Shown here: positions 1-10,175 of the stretch, in pieces
Layout of the letters: every line of letters begins with the position of its first letter
How positions within the stretch are numbered: position 1 is the first letter of the stretch
Assembly: GCA_004299555.1 (NCBI GenBank)
Contig: SCQU01000026.1
Span: 1-64,000 of the forward strand
DNA from: Rhodanobacteraceae bacterium
Lineage (GTDB): Bacteria; Pseudomonadota; Gammaproteobacteria; Xanthomonadales; Rhodanobacteraceae
DNA: 64,000 nt
Direction: 5' to 3'
Notes under the pieces: generated by a model
The model's input: the letters and a program-made list of their open reading frames with translations, nothing else
The model's database searches: none
What the model was told of the DNA's origin: nothing
Position numbers and translations under genes: made by a program

Positions 1-139
1 AGCGGATTCCATCAGGGCCAGCAGGCACCAGCCTGCACCACAGGCCGGATACAAAACTGCGACCGATGTTGTTTGACATCAAAACCAACAGCCTTGCCAA
101 ACGGGAGGCGTTCATACAAAGGTCTGATCAAGCGTGTCC

Positions 140-269
140 CTGGTCATTCGGGGACCATCGCAGCTTTATCGCGGGGGAACCCGGGATCGGTCATCGGTAC
201 GGCTTCCGGGTGCCTGCTCACGCACCAAGCAAACCGATTCCGGAATCGCTACGCGATTCCGGAATGACG
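140..269. repeat. Degenerate dispersed repeat, copy 1, ending in a perfect inverted repeat
   Basis: This gene-free left edge resembles a second stretch at 31991-32188. Both begin with CTGGTCATTC, continue through a similar block ending in GGAACCC, and close with a block around GCGATTCC. Copy 1 ends in a perfect 13-bp inverted repeat with a 3-nt loop (237-249 and 253-265, core ATTCCGGAATCGC). Both copies lie just downstream of minus-strand genes. The hairpin could act as a terminator for the MFS gene or be a REP/MITE-type element. Nothing else is seen in positions 1-275. Confidence 0.5.
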
Positions 270-275
270 AGAAAA

Positions 276-1460
276 TCATGGCGCCCCTGGTGTCCGCTCG
301 GCCGAGCGCCACAGCGACACCGCGGCGGCCAGGACGACCAGCGCCGAGCCGATCAGGGCCGCGGCAAAGCCGTGCGGCACCGACGCCACCGCGCTGACAA
401 TGAGCGGCCCGACGACCTGGCCCAACGCAAAACCCGCGGTCATCACCGCGATGAAGGCCGTGGCCGAGGTGCCCGCCACGCGGCGCGCTTCGCGCAGGCC
501 TTGCATCGTAACCACCATGTAGGTGCTGCCGACCAGCAGCGCCGCGACCAGGACCGCCGCAAAATCCGTCCACAGCGCCGGCAATGCGTCGCCGGCCGCC
601 ATCAGTACATAGCAGATCGCCCACAGCCGGCGATCATTGACGCGCGCGAGCCAGCGCGCCGCAATCCAGGTCGACAGCGCCGAGGTCACGCCAAACACCG
701 GCCACGCCAGGCCGAACACCAGGGGGTCGGTGATGTACCGGTGCGCCATGTCGGGCAGATAGGTCGCCGGAATGATGTAGCCGATGCCGAGCGCGCCGTA
801 GCACCACAGCAAACGCCAGTGGTCGCCCGACCAGCGCACCCGCGGCCGCACCGTGGCGACCGCCGCGGGCGGCGCCGGGCTGGCGCCCGCAAACGCGCGC
901 CACAGCGCCAGCGTGACCGCAAGCGACAGCACGCCAAACAGCCGCCAGGTGCGATCGGCGTCCCAGCGCAGCTGCATCGTGGCCATCACCACCAGTCCAG
1001 CGAGCGCGACGCCGGCCCCAACCCCGGCGTACACCACGCCGTTGGCATCGCTGCGGCCAAGCGCCAGCAAGCGGCCGAGCGACCACGCCGACACGTGCAC
1101 CAGCACCCACGCGCTGGCGACTCCGGCGGCGAGGCGCAGGACCAACTGCAGCGCAAACGCATCGGTCACGCCCATCGCGAAGGTGACCACCGCGATCAAC
1201 AGCAATCCGCCGCGCACCGCCTGCGCCAGCGACAACCGCGCCGCGCACAGCGCGCCGAGGAAATAACCGAGGTAATTGGCCGCCGCAAGCCAGCCCGCAG
1301 CACGCAGCGTGAGGCCGGAATCAGCCTCCATCATCGGCATGATCGGGGTGAACGCAAAGCGGCCGATGCCCATCGCCACCGCCAACGCCACCAGCCCCGC
1401 CACCGCGACGGCGGCCGCGTGTGGACGGGCCGCATCGACGCTGGTGGAACCTGCGGGCAT
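276..1460 (-). CDS. MFS transporter, YbfB/YjiJ family
   Basis: The 394-residue protein is almost entirely hydrophobic helices rich in Ala, Gly, Leu and Val, with short basic loops, as expected for a 12-helix major facilitator. The opening helix ends in MGIGRFAFTPIMP and is followed by a helix ending in a GYFLGAL-type turn. This start is typical of the YbfB/YjiJ group of uncharacterised inner-membrane MFS exporters. The substrate cannot be read from sequence. The gene is divergent from recC, with only 77 bp between the start codons. No Shine-Dalgarno is present; a TAAAAT hexamer sits 6 nt before the ATG, so the mRNA may be leaderless. The family call is fairly secure and the function is not. 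Confidence 0.8.
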   Translation of the reverse strand: MPAGSTSVDAARPHAAAVAVAGLVALAVAMGIGRFAFTPIMPMMEADSGLTLRAAGWLAAANYLGYFLGALCAARLSLAQAVRGGLLLIAVVTFAMGVTDAFALQLVLRLAAGVASAWVLVHVSAWSLGRLLALGRSDANGVVYAGVGAGVALAGLVVMATMQLRWDADRTWRLFGVLSLAVTLALWRAFAGASPAPPAAVATVRPRVRWSGDHWRLLWCYGALGIGYIIPATYLPDMAHRYITDPLVFGLAWPVFGVTSALSTWIAARWLARVNDRRLWAICYVLMAAGDALPALWTDFAAVLVAALLVGSTYMVVTMQGLREARRVAGTSATAFIAVMTAGFALGQVVGPLIVSAVASVPHGFAAALIGSALVVLAAAVSLWRSAERTPGAP

Positions 1461-1466
1461 CCGGCC

Positions 1467-1472
1467 ATTTTA
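1467..1472 (-). promoter_or_regulatory. -10-like hexamer placed for a leaderless MFS mRNA
   Basis: On the minus strand TAAAAT is followed by 6 nt (GGCCGG) and then the ATG. Initiation about 7 nt after the hexamer would fall on the start codon. No good -35 box is visible. The same spacing recurs before ubiJ, trmL and ubiE. Confidence 0.4.
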
Positions 1473-1537
1473 GCCGTCGCAAGCGGCGAGACCCACACCC
1501 GGCATACTTGCAACATTGCCATCGCGCCTGGCCGGGG

Positions 1538-4500
1538 ATGTTCCAGCTCGTTACGTCCAACAACACGGCAACGCTCGCCGACGCCCTCGGCGAACGCCTG
1601 GGTGCCCGCCACGGCAATCCGCTGCTTCCGGCCCGCGTGCTGGTGCCCCAGGCGGGCCTGCGGCGCTGGCTGCAGGTACACCTGGCCGGGCGGCTCGGCG
1701 TCATTGCCAACGTCGAATTCACCCCGCCGGCACAGTTTGCGTGGGAATTGCTGCGTGCCGCCCAGCCCGGGCTCCCGCGGCAATCACCGTTTGACGTCCC
1801 GGTGCTGCGCTGGCACCTCCACGCGCTGCTCGGTGCGCCGCTGGAAGGCGCGGCGCTCGAACCACTGCGCGCGTACCTCGCTGGTGGCGACGACCCGCTG
1901 CGGCGCTACGCGTTGAGCCTGGAACTTGCCCGCGTGTACGAACGGATGCAGGGTTATCGCCGCGCGAAATTGTTGAGCTGGCAGCGGGGCGGCGACGCCG
2001 ATGACTGGCAAGCCGAGCTGTGGCGGCGCCTGCTGCCGCGGGTCGGCGGCAGCTCGCGCGCCGCGCAGGTGGACGCCTGGTTGCGCGCGTTCGACCCCGG
2101 GTCCGGCGTGGACGGCTCCACGGAAAAGCCTGCCCCGCCCGGCCTGCCGGAGCACTTTGCGTGCTTTGCCTGCGCCAACGTGTCGCCCGACGTGCTGCGG
2201 ATGCTGGCCATCGCGGGCCGCCACTGCGACGTGGATTTTTACCTGCCGTTGCCCTCGAGGGAGTACCTCGGCGATGCGCCGCAGTCACGGCGCGCGGTAT
2301 ACGCCGCATTGCAGGGAAAGCAGGACGGCAACCCGCTCATCGTGCAGCAGGGTGGCGCGCTGGCCGCCACGGTGGAGCTGCTCTACAGCTACCAGCAGGT
2401 GCAGCCCGACGCGGAAACCGAAGCGTTCGACGCCGCGATCGACGGGGCAACGCTGCTCGGCCGCGTGCGCAACGACATTCTGCACCACGCGGCACCGGCG
2501 CCTGAGCGGCGCGTAGTGGACGCGGACGACTCGCTGCAGTTCCACGCCTGCCACACGCCGCTGCGCGAAGTTGAAACCCTGCACGACACCCTGCTCGCCT
2601 TGCTGCAACACGACGCCACCCTGCAGCCGCGCGGGATCGCGGTGATGCTGCCCGACGTTGCCGCGTACGCCCCGGCGATCAGGGCGGTGTTTGGCGGGAT
2701 CGAGCGCAGCGATCCACGCTGGATTCCCTTCAACCTCGGCGATGCCGGCGCCGCAACGCTGCATCCGGTGGTGCAGTTGTTCCAGAAACTCCTCGAAGCC
2801 CCGGCCTCGCGCTGGGAAGTCGGTGAGATCCTCGACGTGCTGGCCGTGCCCGGGGTGCAGCGGCACTTCGATCTCGACGCCGACGCGCTGGAACGCCTTG
2901 GGCGGCGCCTGCGCGAAGCCGGCGTGCGCTGGGGCGAAGACGAACATGCACGCGCGGGCTGCGGTGACTACCGCGAGTTCAGCTTCGCCTTCGGCATTGA
3001 CCGGCTGCTGGCGGGCTTTGCCTGCGGCGATGCCAGCGCCGATCTGGTCGGCGGCACGGCGCCGCTGGCAGGCGTCGAGGGCGCGGCCTTCACGCACCTT
3101 GACGCGGTGCTCGGTGTCACCGCGAGCTGGCGCCGCCTGCGCGCGCAGTCGCAGCACGCGCAAACCGCCACGCACTGGCAGCGCTTCCTCAACGAAACCC
3201 TGGACAGCCTGTACCAGGCCGATCCGCACGACAGCGTGGAAGCGCGCGCGCTGGAACGCATCCGCGCGGCGCTGGCCGCGCTGGCCAACGCCTGCGCCGA
3301 CGCCGACCCCAGCCTCCTGCTGACGTGGGCCGAACTGCGCGCATTCCTGCGCGACACGCTGGCCGGCGCCGATCCGCAGCAGCATCTTTTCACCGGCGGC
3401 GTGACCTTTTGCGGCATGGTGCCGCTCCGCGTGGTGCCGTTCCGGGTGATTTGCCTGCTCGGCATGGACGAAGCGGCGTTTCCGCGGCGCGAGGCCAACG
3501 GCTTGGACCCGTTGCTTGGCGACCGCCGCGCGGGTACGTCCCAGCCCGGTGACCGCGACGTGCGCGCCGATGACCGCCTGCTGTTTCTGCAGCTCCTGGC
3601 CGCAACCCGCGATGTGTTCTACGTCAGCTGGACCGGCCGCGACGCGCACACCAACGAAGAACGTCCGCCCTCGGTGGTGGTATCCGAACTGCTGGACGTC
3701 GTGCGCGAGTATTACCTCGTGCCGCCTGCCGATGACGCCGCGCGCGCGCGGCGCGATGCGCGGCTGCCGCAGACCGAACCCCTGCACCCGTTCGACCGCC
3801 GCCTGTTCGCCGCGGACGCCGACGCCGCGCGTTCGTTCCACGCCGAATGGCGTCCGGCCGCCAACGCAGCAGCGTACGGTACGCAGGCGCAGGCGCCATT
3901 CGCCAGCATTGCGTTGCCGCCACCGCCGGCCGCGGCCGCGGTGGTCGAGCTTGACGCACTCAGGCGCTTCTTCTCCGACCCGGCGCGCGGCTTTCTCGAA
4001 CACGCGCTGCACCTGCGCCTGCCGCACGACGCCGAAGCAGACGCGGACCTTGAACCCCTGCAGCCAAACGCCGCCTTGCTGCGCTACGGCCTTGCCAGCA
4101 CGCTGCTGGCGCACGGCGATACCGACGCGGCGCGGGAACAACGGCGGCTGCGCGCGCAAGGGCTACTGCCGCCGGGGGCACTCGCTGATGCCGCACTGGC
4201 CATCGCGCGCACCCGCGCCGGGCATCTGCGCGCGGCAATCGCGGAATTCACCGGTCGCGCGGCGCGCGTCGAAGGTGTCGCGCAAACCCTGACGCTGACG
4301 GACGGCACGCAACTGGCCGGCACCGTGACCGACGTGTATCCAGCCGGATTGGTGCGCGCCACCGCCGGCAAGCTCAACGGCAAGCGCGTACTGTGCGCGC
4401 GCATCGACATGCTGTTTGCAACGATCGCGGCCGGCGCACCCGTCGCCTGCCGATTGCTCTGGATGGAAGCCGACGACAAGGTCGCCCAGCGCGACCTCGC

Positions 4501-4861
4501 CGCCGTGCCGCCCGCAGATGCCGCAGGCCAACTGGCCGCCCTGGTGGCGGCCATGCGCAGCGGTTGCAGTCGGCCATTGCCGCTGTTTGCCAAGGCTTCG
4601 TGGGATGCGCTGAAGCGCTGGCGCGTCCGCGCGGGCGAGGCCGGGCTGGATGAGTTCATCGAGACGTTTTGTGACCTTGCCGGCCGCTCCGACGCCGACG
4701 CCCACGACAGCCGCAGCGAATTCCGGCAACCCGCGGCGCGCATCGCCTGGCGCGGCGTTGACCTCACCGCCCCCGATGACGCCCTGCAACGGCAGCTCTA
4801 CGCCGCCGCCACCTCGCTGTTTCCGAAGTTGCTGCCGGTCACCGCGGGGTCCGGGCGATGA
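1538..4861 (+). CDS. recC: RecBCD exonuclease V, gamma subunit RecC
   Basis: This 1107-residue protein is RecC, the subunit of the RecBCD helicase-nuclease that holds the complex together and recognises Chi during double-strand-break repair in the cytoplasm. It starts MFQLVTSNNTATLADALGER, the usual RecC opening, with a G-rich Shine-Dalgarno just before the ATG at 1538; the in-frame sequence upstream is not protein-like. The family signature LLGMDEAAFPRREANGLDPL lies in the middle of the protein, and the length matches the family. The stop overlaps the recB start (ATGA), so translation is probably coupled. No ptrA gene lies between recC and recB, unlike in E. coli. Confidence 0.96.
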   Translation: MFQLVTSNNTATLADALGERLGARHGNPLLPARVLVPQAGLRRWLQVHLAGRLGVIANVEFTPPAQFAWELLRAAQPGLPRQSPFDVPVLRWHLHALLGAPLEGAALEPLRAYLAGGDDPLRRYALSLELARVYERMQGYRRAKLLSWQRGGDADDWQAELWRRLLPRVGGSSRAAQVDAWLRAFDPGSGVDGSTEKPAPPGLPEHFACFACANVSPDVLRMLAIAGRHCDVDFYLPLPSREYLGDAPQSRRAVYAALQGKQDGNPLIVQQGGALAATVELLYSYQQVQPDAETEAFDAAIDGATLLGRVRNDILHHAAPAPERRVVDADDSLQFHACHTPLREVETLHDTLLALLQHDATLQPRGIAVMLPDVAAYAPAIRAVFGGIERSDPRWIPFNLGDAGAATLHPVVQLFQKLLEAPASRWEVGEILDVLAVPGVQRHFDLDADALERLGRRLREAGVRWGEDEHARAGCGDYREFSFAFGIDRLLAGFACGDASADLVGGTAPLAGVEGAAFTHLDAVLGVTASWRRLRAQSQHAQTATHWQRFLNETLDSLYQADPHDSVEARALERIRAALAALANACADADPSLLLTWAELRAFLRDTLAGADPQQHLFTGGVTFCGMVPLRVVPFRVICLLGMDEAAFPRREANGLDPLLGDRRAGTSQPGDRDVRADDRLLFLQLLAATRDVFYVSWTGRDAHTNEERPPSVVVSELLDVVREYYLVPPADDAARARRDARLPQTEPLHPFDRRLFAADADAARSFHAEWRPAANAAAYGTQAQAPFASIALPPPPAAAAVVELDALRRFFSDPARGFLEHALHLRLPHDAEADADLEPLQPNAALLRYGLASTLLAHGDTDAAREQRRLRAQGLLPPGALADAALAIARTRAGHLRAAIAEFTGRAARVEGVAQTLTLTDGTQLAGTVTDVYPAGLVRATAGKLNGKRVLCARIDMLFATIAAGAPVACRLLWMEADDKVAQRDLAAVPPADAAGQLAALVAAMRSGCSRPLPLFAKASWDALKRWRVRAGEAGLDEFIETFCDLAGRSDADAHDSRSEFRQPAARIAWRGVDLTAPDDALQRQLYAAATSLFPKLLPVTAGSGR

Positions 4862-7800
4862 TGGCACCGCGCGACGCCATGCAACTGCCGCTGGATGGCA
4901 TTCGCGCGGTCGAAGCCAGCGCCGGCACCGGCAAGACCTTCACCATCGCGACGCTGTACCTGCGCCTGCTGCTTGAGCGCGGCCTCAAGGTCGATGAAAT
5001 CGTGGTCGCCACCTTCACCCGCGCGGCGGCGGCGGAACTCTCGACCCGCCTGCGCGAACGCCTGCTGATCGCCGATGCGGTGCTGGGCGATACCGACCCG
5101 GGCACGCCGCGCGCGGACGACGATGGCCAGCACGCGGCAAGCCGCAAGGCCGTCGCGCAGGCGCTGGCGGCGTCCATCGCGCTGGACGAACTGCGCCGCC
5201 GCGCACGCGCGGCGCGCCTGGCGATCGACACGGCCTACATCGGCACCCTGCACGGGTTCTGCCACCGCGCGCTGGCCGAGTTTGGTTTTGAGACCGGGCA
5301 GGCGCTCGTGCAGCCGGACCTGATCGACGACATCCGCGTGCTCGAAACCGAAGTCGTGCGCGATTTCTGGCGCCGGGGCAGCGCCGACGCCGCCACCGCG
5401 CGACTGCTGGCCGACATCTGGCAGGCACCGGAACACCTGATCGGACAGGTATGCGATTCACGCTGGCGCGGGCGCGAGGTGCACGTCGCCGAGCCGGACT
5501 GGCCCAGGCTCCACGCGACCTTTGAACGCGCGCGCCAAACGCTCGCGCGCTGGGGCGCCGGCGCCGTGGCCGCATTCCAAGCCGAACTCACCGATTGCGT
5601 CACCAGCGCACGCACCCGCAGCGGCCGGATGGCAGCCTTCGAGCAGCTTCGCGCGTGGGCGCAAACCGGCACGCCTGCCGAGGCCCTGGCGAGCTTCGAC
5701 GCCAAGCTTCTATCGAGCCTCGCGGCCGACGCGCTGGAGCGCCTGCAGCCCAAGGGTGTCCGCCCGTCCGGGTCGGTGTTCGATGACCTGGCTGCGCTCG
5801 GGGCCGCCCACGCCGCGTTGCAGCAGGCCGAGTCGGCGGCCGCCGCCCTGCCGGCGGCGCGGCTCCTGCGCGACGCGCGCGGGTACCTTGAAGCCGAGCT
5901 TCCGCAGCGCCTGGCCGCGCGCAACCTCATGGGCCACGACCAGGCGGTCGACCGCCTGGTGGCGGCGCTGGATGAGGGCGAACGCGGCGCGCGGGCCGCA
6001 GCACGCATCCGCGCGCGCTGGAAAGCGGCGCTGGTGGACGAGTTTCAGGACACCGATCCGCGCCAGTGGCGCGTGGTGCGGACGTTGTTTGGACCGGGCA
6101 CGCTGGTGCTGGTCGGGGACCCCAAGCAGGCCATCTACAACTTTCGCGGCGGCGACGTGTTCGCGTGGCTGGCGGCGCGCGCCGAGGCGCAGGGCGAGCC
6201 GCTGCGCCTCGACGAGAGCTGGCGTGCCGGACACGGGCTCTGCGCCGCCACCAACGCACTGTTCTCGCCCCCGCACGCCTTCATCGAGGCCGGCATCGAA
6301 CACCCCGACATCCGTGCCGCCGCGGCGGTCGCACCGCGCGCACTGCTGCGCGACGGCGCGGTATTGCCCGCCCTCGAGTTGTGGCGCCTCGATCCGGAAC
6401 TGATCGGCCACGCCGCCGGCAGGCTCCCCTCCAAGGCGCGCGCGAGGGCCGTCATCGAGCGTGCCTGCGTCGCCTGGATCGGCAACACACTGCACGATGC
6501 CGCCATCCGTTTGCGCGACGCGCACGGCGAGCTGCGGCGCCTGCGGCCGCAACACATCGCGGTGCTGGTCCATTCGAATGCGCAGGCGCAGGCGCTGCAG
6601 GCGGCACTCAGCCAGGCCGGCATCCCGGCCTCGTGCAACCTGCGCGCCAGCGTGTACGCGGGCGACGAGGCCGCCGACGTCACCTTGCTGCTGGACGCGC
6701 TGGCCGCGCCCGATGACGGCCCCCGCGCACGCGCGGCGCGGGCCAGCCTGCTGCTCGGGGACAACGCCGCGGATCTCGCGCGGGGCCTCGACGACGACGC
6801 GCAACAGGCCACCCTGCTGGCCGGCATCGCCACCTGGCGCAGCGCGGTCGAACGGCACGGCCCACTGCCGTGGTTGCACCGGCTCATCGCGGTCGCCGCA
6901 CCGCGGCTGCTGGCGACCGCGGGCGGCCAGCGCTGCGTCGCCAACTACCTGCAACTTGCGGAGTTGCTGCAGGACCTCAACGCCCAGTGCTTCGGCGTCG
7001 AGGATCTCGCCACGCGCTTTGCCCGCGCGCGCGTGGAAGCCACCGACGACGCCGACAGCACACGCCTGCGGCTGGATACCGACGCCGATGCGGTCACCGT
7101 TTCCACCATCCACGCGGCCAAGGGCCTCGAATACCCCGTGGTGCTGGTGCCCTACGCGGTACTGGGCCGCGACCCCGCCGGCAGGCAGGACCCACGGCCC
7201 GCCCTGCACTGGTACCACGAAGGCACCCGCGCGCAGGTGGCGATCGGCGAGGGCGCGAGCGCAGCCGTGCGCCAGCGCGCAGCCGTGGAAATCCGCGCCG
7301 AGGCCATCCGCAAGCTCTACGTCGCGGTCACCCGCGCGAGCGCGCTGTGCGTCGTGCCGTGGGGACCGGTGAACCTGGCCGAGCACAGCGCCGCCTACCA
7401 TCTGTTGCACGCGGCGGGTCGCGCTGCGGCGTTGCCGCTGGACGCGGCCGGGTGCGATACCGCCCTGCAGGAACTCTGTACGCGGGCGCACGGAGCGGCC
7501 GCAATCGTCCCCGTCCCCGCCGCAACCACCGCCGGCGTCCAACCCGCTGCGGCCGCAGCGGCCACCCCGCTGCACGCGCGCGCTTTCACCCGTGCAGGGG
7601 TCGAGCGCGACTGGCAGGTGTGGTCGTTTTCGCGGCTGGTCCGCGGCAGCCCCAACCAGGCCGCGGTCGATCCCGCGCCGGGCACCGGCGACACCGACGC
7701 CGGCGACACCCGCGGCCCGGCGGGCCCCCGGTTTGGGACCGCGGTCCACGCCGTGTTCGAGCAGACGGACTTTGCGGCCTGGCGCGACCGCACGGGCATT

Positions 7801-8436
7801 CCAGCGGCCGAGCGCGCGCTGGTTGAACGCTGCCTGCGCGATCAGGGCCTCGCTGGCGGCCGCGCCGCGTTGCAGCACGCGGTCGACCTGGCGGGCGCGT
7901 GCGTGCGCAATGCCCTGAACGCGACCCTTCCCTGCGGCGTGCGCCTGTGCGACCTCGCGCCCGCGGCGCACCGCGCCGAAATCGAATTTCACCTGTCGCT
8001 TGCACCGGCACGCACGGCGGACCTGTTTGCACTGCTGCACCGGTACGGCTACCAGCGCCAGCGCAGCGGCGTCGCCGCGGCCACGCTGCACGGCCTTTTG
8101 ACCGGCAAGGTCGACCTCACCTTCAGCCACGCCGGCCAGTTTCACCTCATCGACTGGAAAACCAACCGCTGCGCGGCCTATGACGATGCCAGCCTGCGCG
8201 CGGAAATCGCGCTGCACGACTACGACCTGCAGTGGCTGGTGTACACGCTGGCGCTGCATCGCTGGCTTGGGCAGCAGTGGGCCGGCTACGACTACGCGCG
8301 CGACGTCGGCGACGCGTACTACCTATTCGTGCGTGGGATGGCCGACGGCCATGGCGTCCACGCCAACCACCCGCCGCGCGAATTGATCGAGGCGCTGGAT
8401 GCCTTGTTCGGTCACGGCCGCGGGGACGGCGCATGA
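4858..8436 (+). CDS. recB: RecBCD exonuclease V, beta subunit RecB (helicase-nuclease)
   Basis: The 1192-residue protein is the 3'-5' UvrD-type helicase and the only nuclease of RecBCD. Visible motifs are Walker A at about residues 20-27 (EASAGTGKT), a Walker B-like LVDEFQDTDPRQW, motif III GDPKQAIYNFRGGD, late helicase motifs STIHAAKGLEYPVVLVPY and KLYVAVTRA, and C-terminal nuclease residues in GKVDLTF...LIDWKTN. The start ATG at 4858 overlaps the recC stop; a second ATG follows at once at 4861. The stop overlaps recD by 4 nt. Length and domain order are normal, and all catalytic motifs look intact. Confidence 0.97.
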   Translation: MMAPRDAMQLPLDGIRAVEASAGTGKTFTIATLYLRLLLERGLKVDEIVVATFTRAAAAELSTRLRERLLIADAVLGDTDPGTPRADDDGQHAASRKAVAQALAASIALDELRRRARAARLAIDTAYIGTLHGFCHRALAEFGFETGQALVQPDLIDDIRVLETEVVRDFWRRGSADAATARLLADIWQAPEHLIGQVCDSRWRGREVHVAEPDWPRLHATFERARQTLARWGAGAVAAFQAELTDCVTSARTRSGRMAAFEQLRAWAQTGTPAEALASFDAKLLSSLAADALERLQPKGVRPSGSVFDDLAALGAAHAALQQAESAAAALPAARLLRDARGYLEAELPQRLAARNLMGHDQAVDRLVAALDEGERGARAAARIRARWKAALVDEFQDTDPRQWRVVRTLFGPGTLVLVGDPKQAIYNFRGGDVFAWLAARAEAQGEPLRLDESWRAGHGLCAATNALFSPPHAFIEAGIEHPDIRAAAAVAPRALLRDGAVLPALELWRLDPELIGHAAGRLPSKARARAVIERACVAWIGNTLHDAAIRLRDAHGELRRLRPQHIAVLVHSNAQAQALQAALSQAGIPASCNLRASVYAGDEAADVTLLLDALAAPDDGPRARAARASLLLGDNAADLARGLDDDAQQATLLAGIATWRSAVERHGPLPWLHRLIAVAAPRLLATAGGQRCVANYLQLAELLQDLNAQCFGVEDLATRFARARVEATDDADSTRLRLDTDADAVTVSTIHAAKGLEYPVVLVPYAVLGRDPAGRQDPRPALHWYHEGTRAQVAIGEGASAAVRQRAAVEIRAEAIRKLYVAVTRASALCVVPWGPVNLAEHSAAYHLLHAAGRAAALPLDAAGCDTALQELCTRAHGAAAIVPVPAATTAGVQPAAAAAATPLHARAFTRAGVERDWQVWSFSRLVRGSPNQAAVDPAPGTGDTDAGDTRGPAGPRFGTAVHAVFEQTDFAAWRDRTGIPAAERALVERCLRDQGLAGGRAALQHAVDLAGACVRNALNATLPCGVRLCDLAPAAHRAEIEFHLSLAPARTADLFALLHRYGYQRQRSGVAAATLHGLLTGKVDLTFSHAGQFHLIDWKTNRCAAYDDASLRAEIALHDYDLQWLVYTLALHRWLGQQWAGYDYARDVGDAYYLFVRGMADGHGVHANHPPRELIEALDALFGHGRGDGA

Positions 8437-10175
8437 GCGACCGCCTCGCCAGCCTCGTGCAATCAGGCCACCTGCGCCGGGTCGATGTCGCGCTCGGCGA
8501 CTGGGTCGTGCGTGCGTTCCCCGGCACGCCGCCGGAAGTCGCGCTGGCGGCGGCGCTGGCGGCGCGCGCCGTCGCCGATGGCCACAGTGCGCTGGCGTTG
8601 GATCGCGCGCAGGCCTGGCTGGAAGGGCTGGATGGCGAGGGCAAGCCGGAGCCGCTGCCGGCACCCGCTGCCTGGTGTGGCGTGCTGCGCGCAGCCGCCG
8701 CGGTACAGGCGTACCCGAACGCGCTCGCCGGCGCCGTCGCGCCGCTGGTATTGGACCCGCAGCGTCGCGTGTACCTGCGCCGTTACTTCGAATACGAACG
8801 GCAGCTTGCCGGCGCCCTGGTCCAGCGCGCCCGCGCCACGCCCGGCGCAACTCCGGCGCCGACCGCGACGGACGGCCTCGACGCGGCGCAACAGCAGGCG
8901 ATTGACACCGCACTCTCCGGCCGTTTCACGCTGATCACCGGCGGCCCGGGCAGCGGCAAGACCTACAGCGTGGTGCGCCTGCTCGCCGCGCTGGTCGCGC
9001 AGGCACACGCCGCGCCGTTGCGCATTGCACTGAGCGCACCCACCGGCAAGGCAGCCGCGCGCCTGTGTGAAACGGTCCGCGCGCAGCTCGGACGCCTGCA
9101 CCTGCCCGTCAGCGCAGCGGAACAAATTCCGACCACCGCGTCCACCGTACACCGGCTGCTGGGCTTGAATCCGGCGACCGCGCGCGCGCGCTTCGATGCC
9201 GCTGCGCCCCTGCCGTTCGACGTGATCGTGGTCGATGAAGTCTCGATGGTCGACCTGCCGCTGATGACCCGGCTCGTGGCGGCGGTACCCGACTCGGCAC
9301 GCTTGATCCTCCTGGGCGATCCCGACCAGCTGTCCGCCGTCGAGGCCGGCGACGTGCTCGGCGCGCTGGTCGCCGCCGCGCACGCGGGGCCCCTGCGCGC
9401 GTGCCACGTCGCGCTCACGCGCGGCCACCGCTTCGGTGCGGACTCGGCGCTGGGCGCGCTGGCCCGCGCGATCGCGACCGGCAACGCCGACGCCGCGCTC
9501 GCAATCTGCACGCACGGCCCCGGCATCAGCCTCGTCGAGCCTGCGCAGCGCACGGCCTTCATCACGGCGGCGGCCGCCGCGTACACGCCCGTGCTCGACG
9601 CAGCGGACGCCGCGCAGGCGCTGCGCGCGGCGCGCGCCTTTCGCGTACTGACCGCGCTGCGCCGGGGGCCGTCCGGCTGCGTCGCGCTCGATCGCGCCAT
9701 TGCCGCGCACCTGCAGCGCGCATCGGGCATCGCGGCCGACGCACGCTGGTGGCGGGGGCGGCTCCTGCTCGTCACCGCCAACCGGCCCGAACTTGGCCTC
9801 TTCAATGGCGACACCGGTGTCGTTTGGCCCGACGCCGACGGCATCCTCAAAGCGTGGTTTGCGGGCGCCGATGGCACGCCACGGCCGCTCGCGCCCGCGG
9901 CCCTGCCGCCGCACGAGGGCGCGTTCGCGCTGACGGTGCACAAGGCGCAAGGGTCCGAGTTCGACCGCGTCGCCCTGGTCACCGGCCCCGACTCCGCGGT
10001 GCTGACGCGGCAGCTCCTCTACACCGGCGTGACCCGCGCCCGCGAACGCGTGCAGCTGTACGCCGACCCCGCGGTGCTGCACGCCGGCATCGAACGCAAC
10101 GCGACCCGCTTTGGCGGCCTTGCCGACCGCATCGGCGAAGCCGCGCGCACGGCCACGGTTACTTCGGCCGAATGA
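8433..10175 (+). CDS. recD: RecBCD exonuclease V, alpha subunit RecD (5'-3' helicase)
   Basis: The 580-residue protein is the SF1B helicase subunit of RecBCD, which unwinds from the 5' end and stimulates the RecB nuclease. Visible motifs are Walker A in LITGGPGSGKTYSVVRLLAAL at about residue 165, Walker B in VVDEVSMVDLPLMTRL, GDPDQLSAVEAGDVLGAL, and the C-terminal TVHKAQGSEFDRV and LYTGVTRARERV motifs. The ATG at 8433 overlaps the recB stop. The 3' end overlaps the convergent M61 peptidase gene by 17 bp. With recC and recB it completes the operon. Confidence 0.96.
   Translation: MSDRLASLVQSGHLRRVDVALGDWVVRAFPGTPPEVALAAALAARAVADGHSALALDRAQAWLEGLDGEGKPEPLPAPAAWCGVLRAAAAVQAYPNALAGAVAPLVLDPQRRVYLRRYFEYERQLAGALVQRARATPGATPAPTATDGLDAAQQQAIDTALSGRFTLITGGPGSGKTYSVVRLLAALVAQAHAAPLRIALSAPTGKAAARLCETVRAQLGRLHLPVSAAEQIPTTASTVHRLLGLNPATARARFDAAAPLPFDVIVVDEVSMVDLPLMTRLVAAVPDSARLILLGDPDQLSAVEAGDVLGALVAAAHAGPLRACHVALTRGHRFGADSALGALARAIATGNADAALAICTHGPGISLVEPAQRTAFITAAAAAYTPVLDAADAAQALRAARAFRVLTALRRGPSGCVALDRAIAAHLQRASGIAADARWWRGRLLLVTANRPELGLFNGDTGVVWPDADGILKAWFAGADGTPRPLAPAALPPHEGAFALTVHKAQGSEFDRVALVTGPDSAVLTRQLLYTGVTRARERVQLYADPAVLHAGIERNATRFGGLADRIGEAARTATVTSAE

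Noticed and set aside
66-1537. Long plus-strand open frame ahead of recC
   Set aside because: It is antisense to the MFS gene, its translation is Arg/Pro/His-rich with no domain, and the frame differs from recC.
2285-4159. 624-codon minus-strand open frame inside recC
   Set aside because: It arises from high GC3 codon bias on the opposite strand; no start signal or motif.
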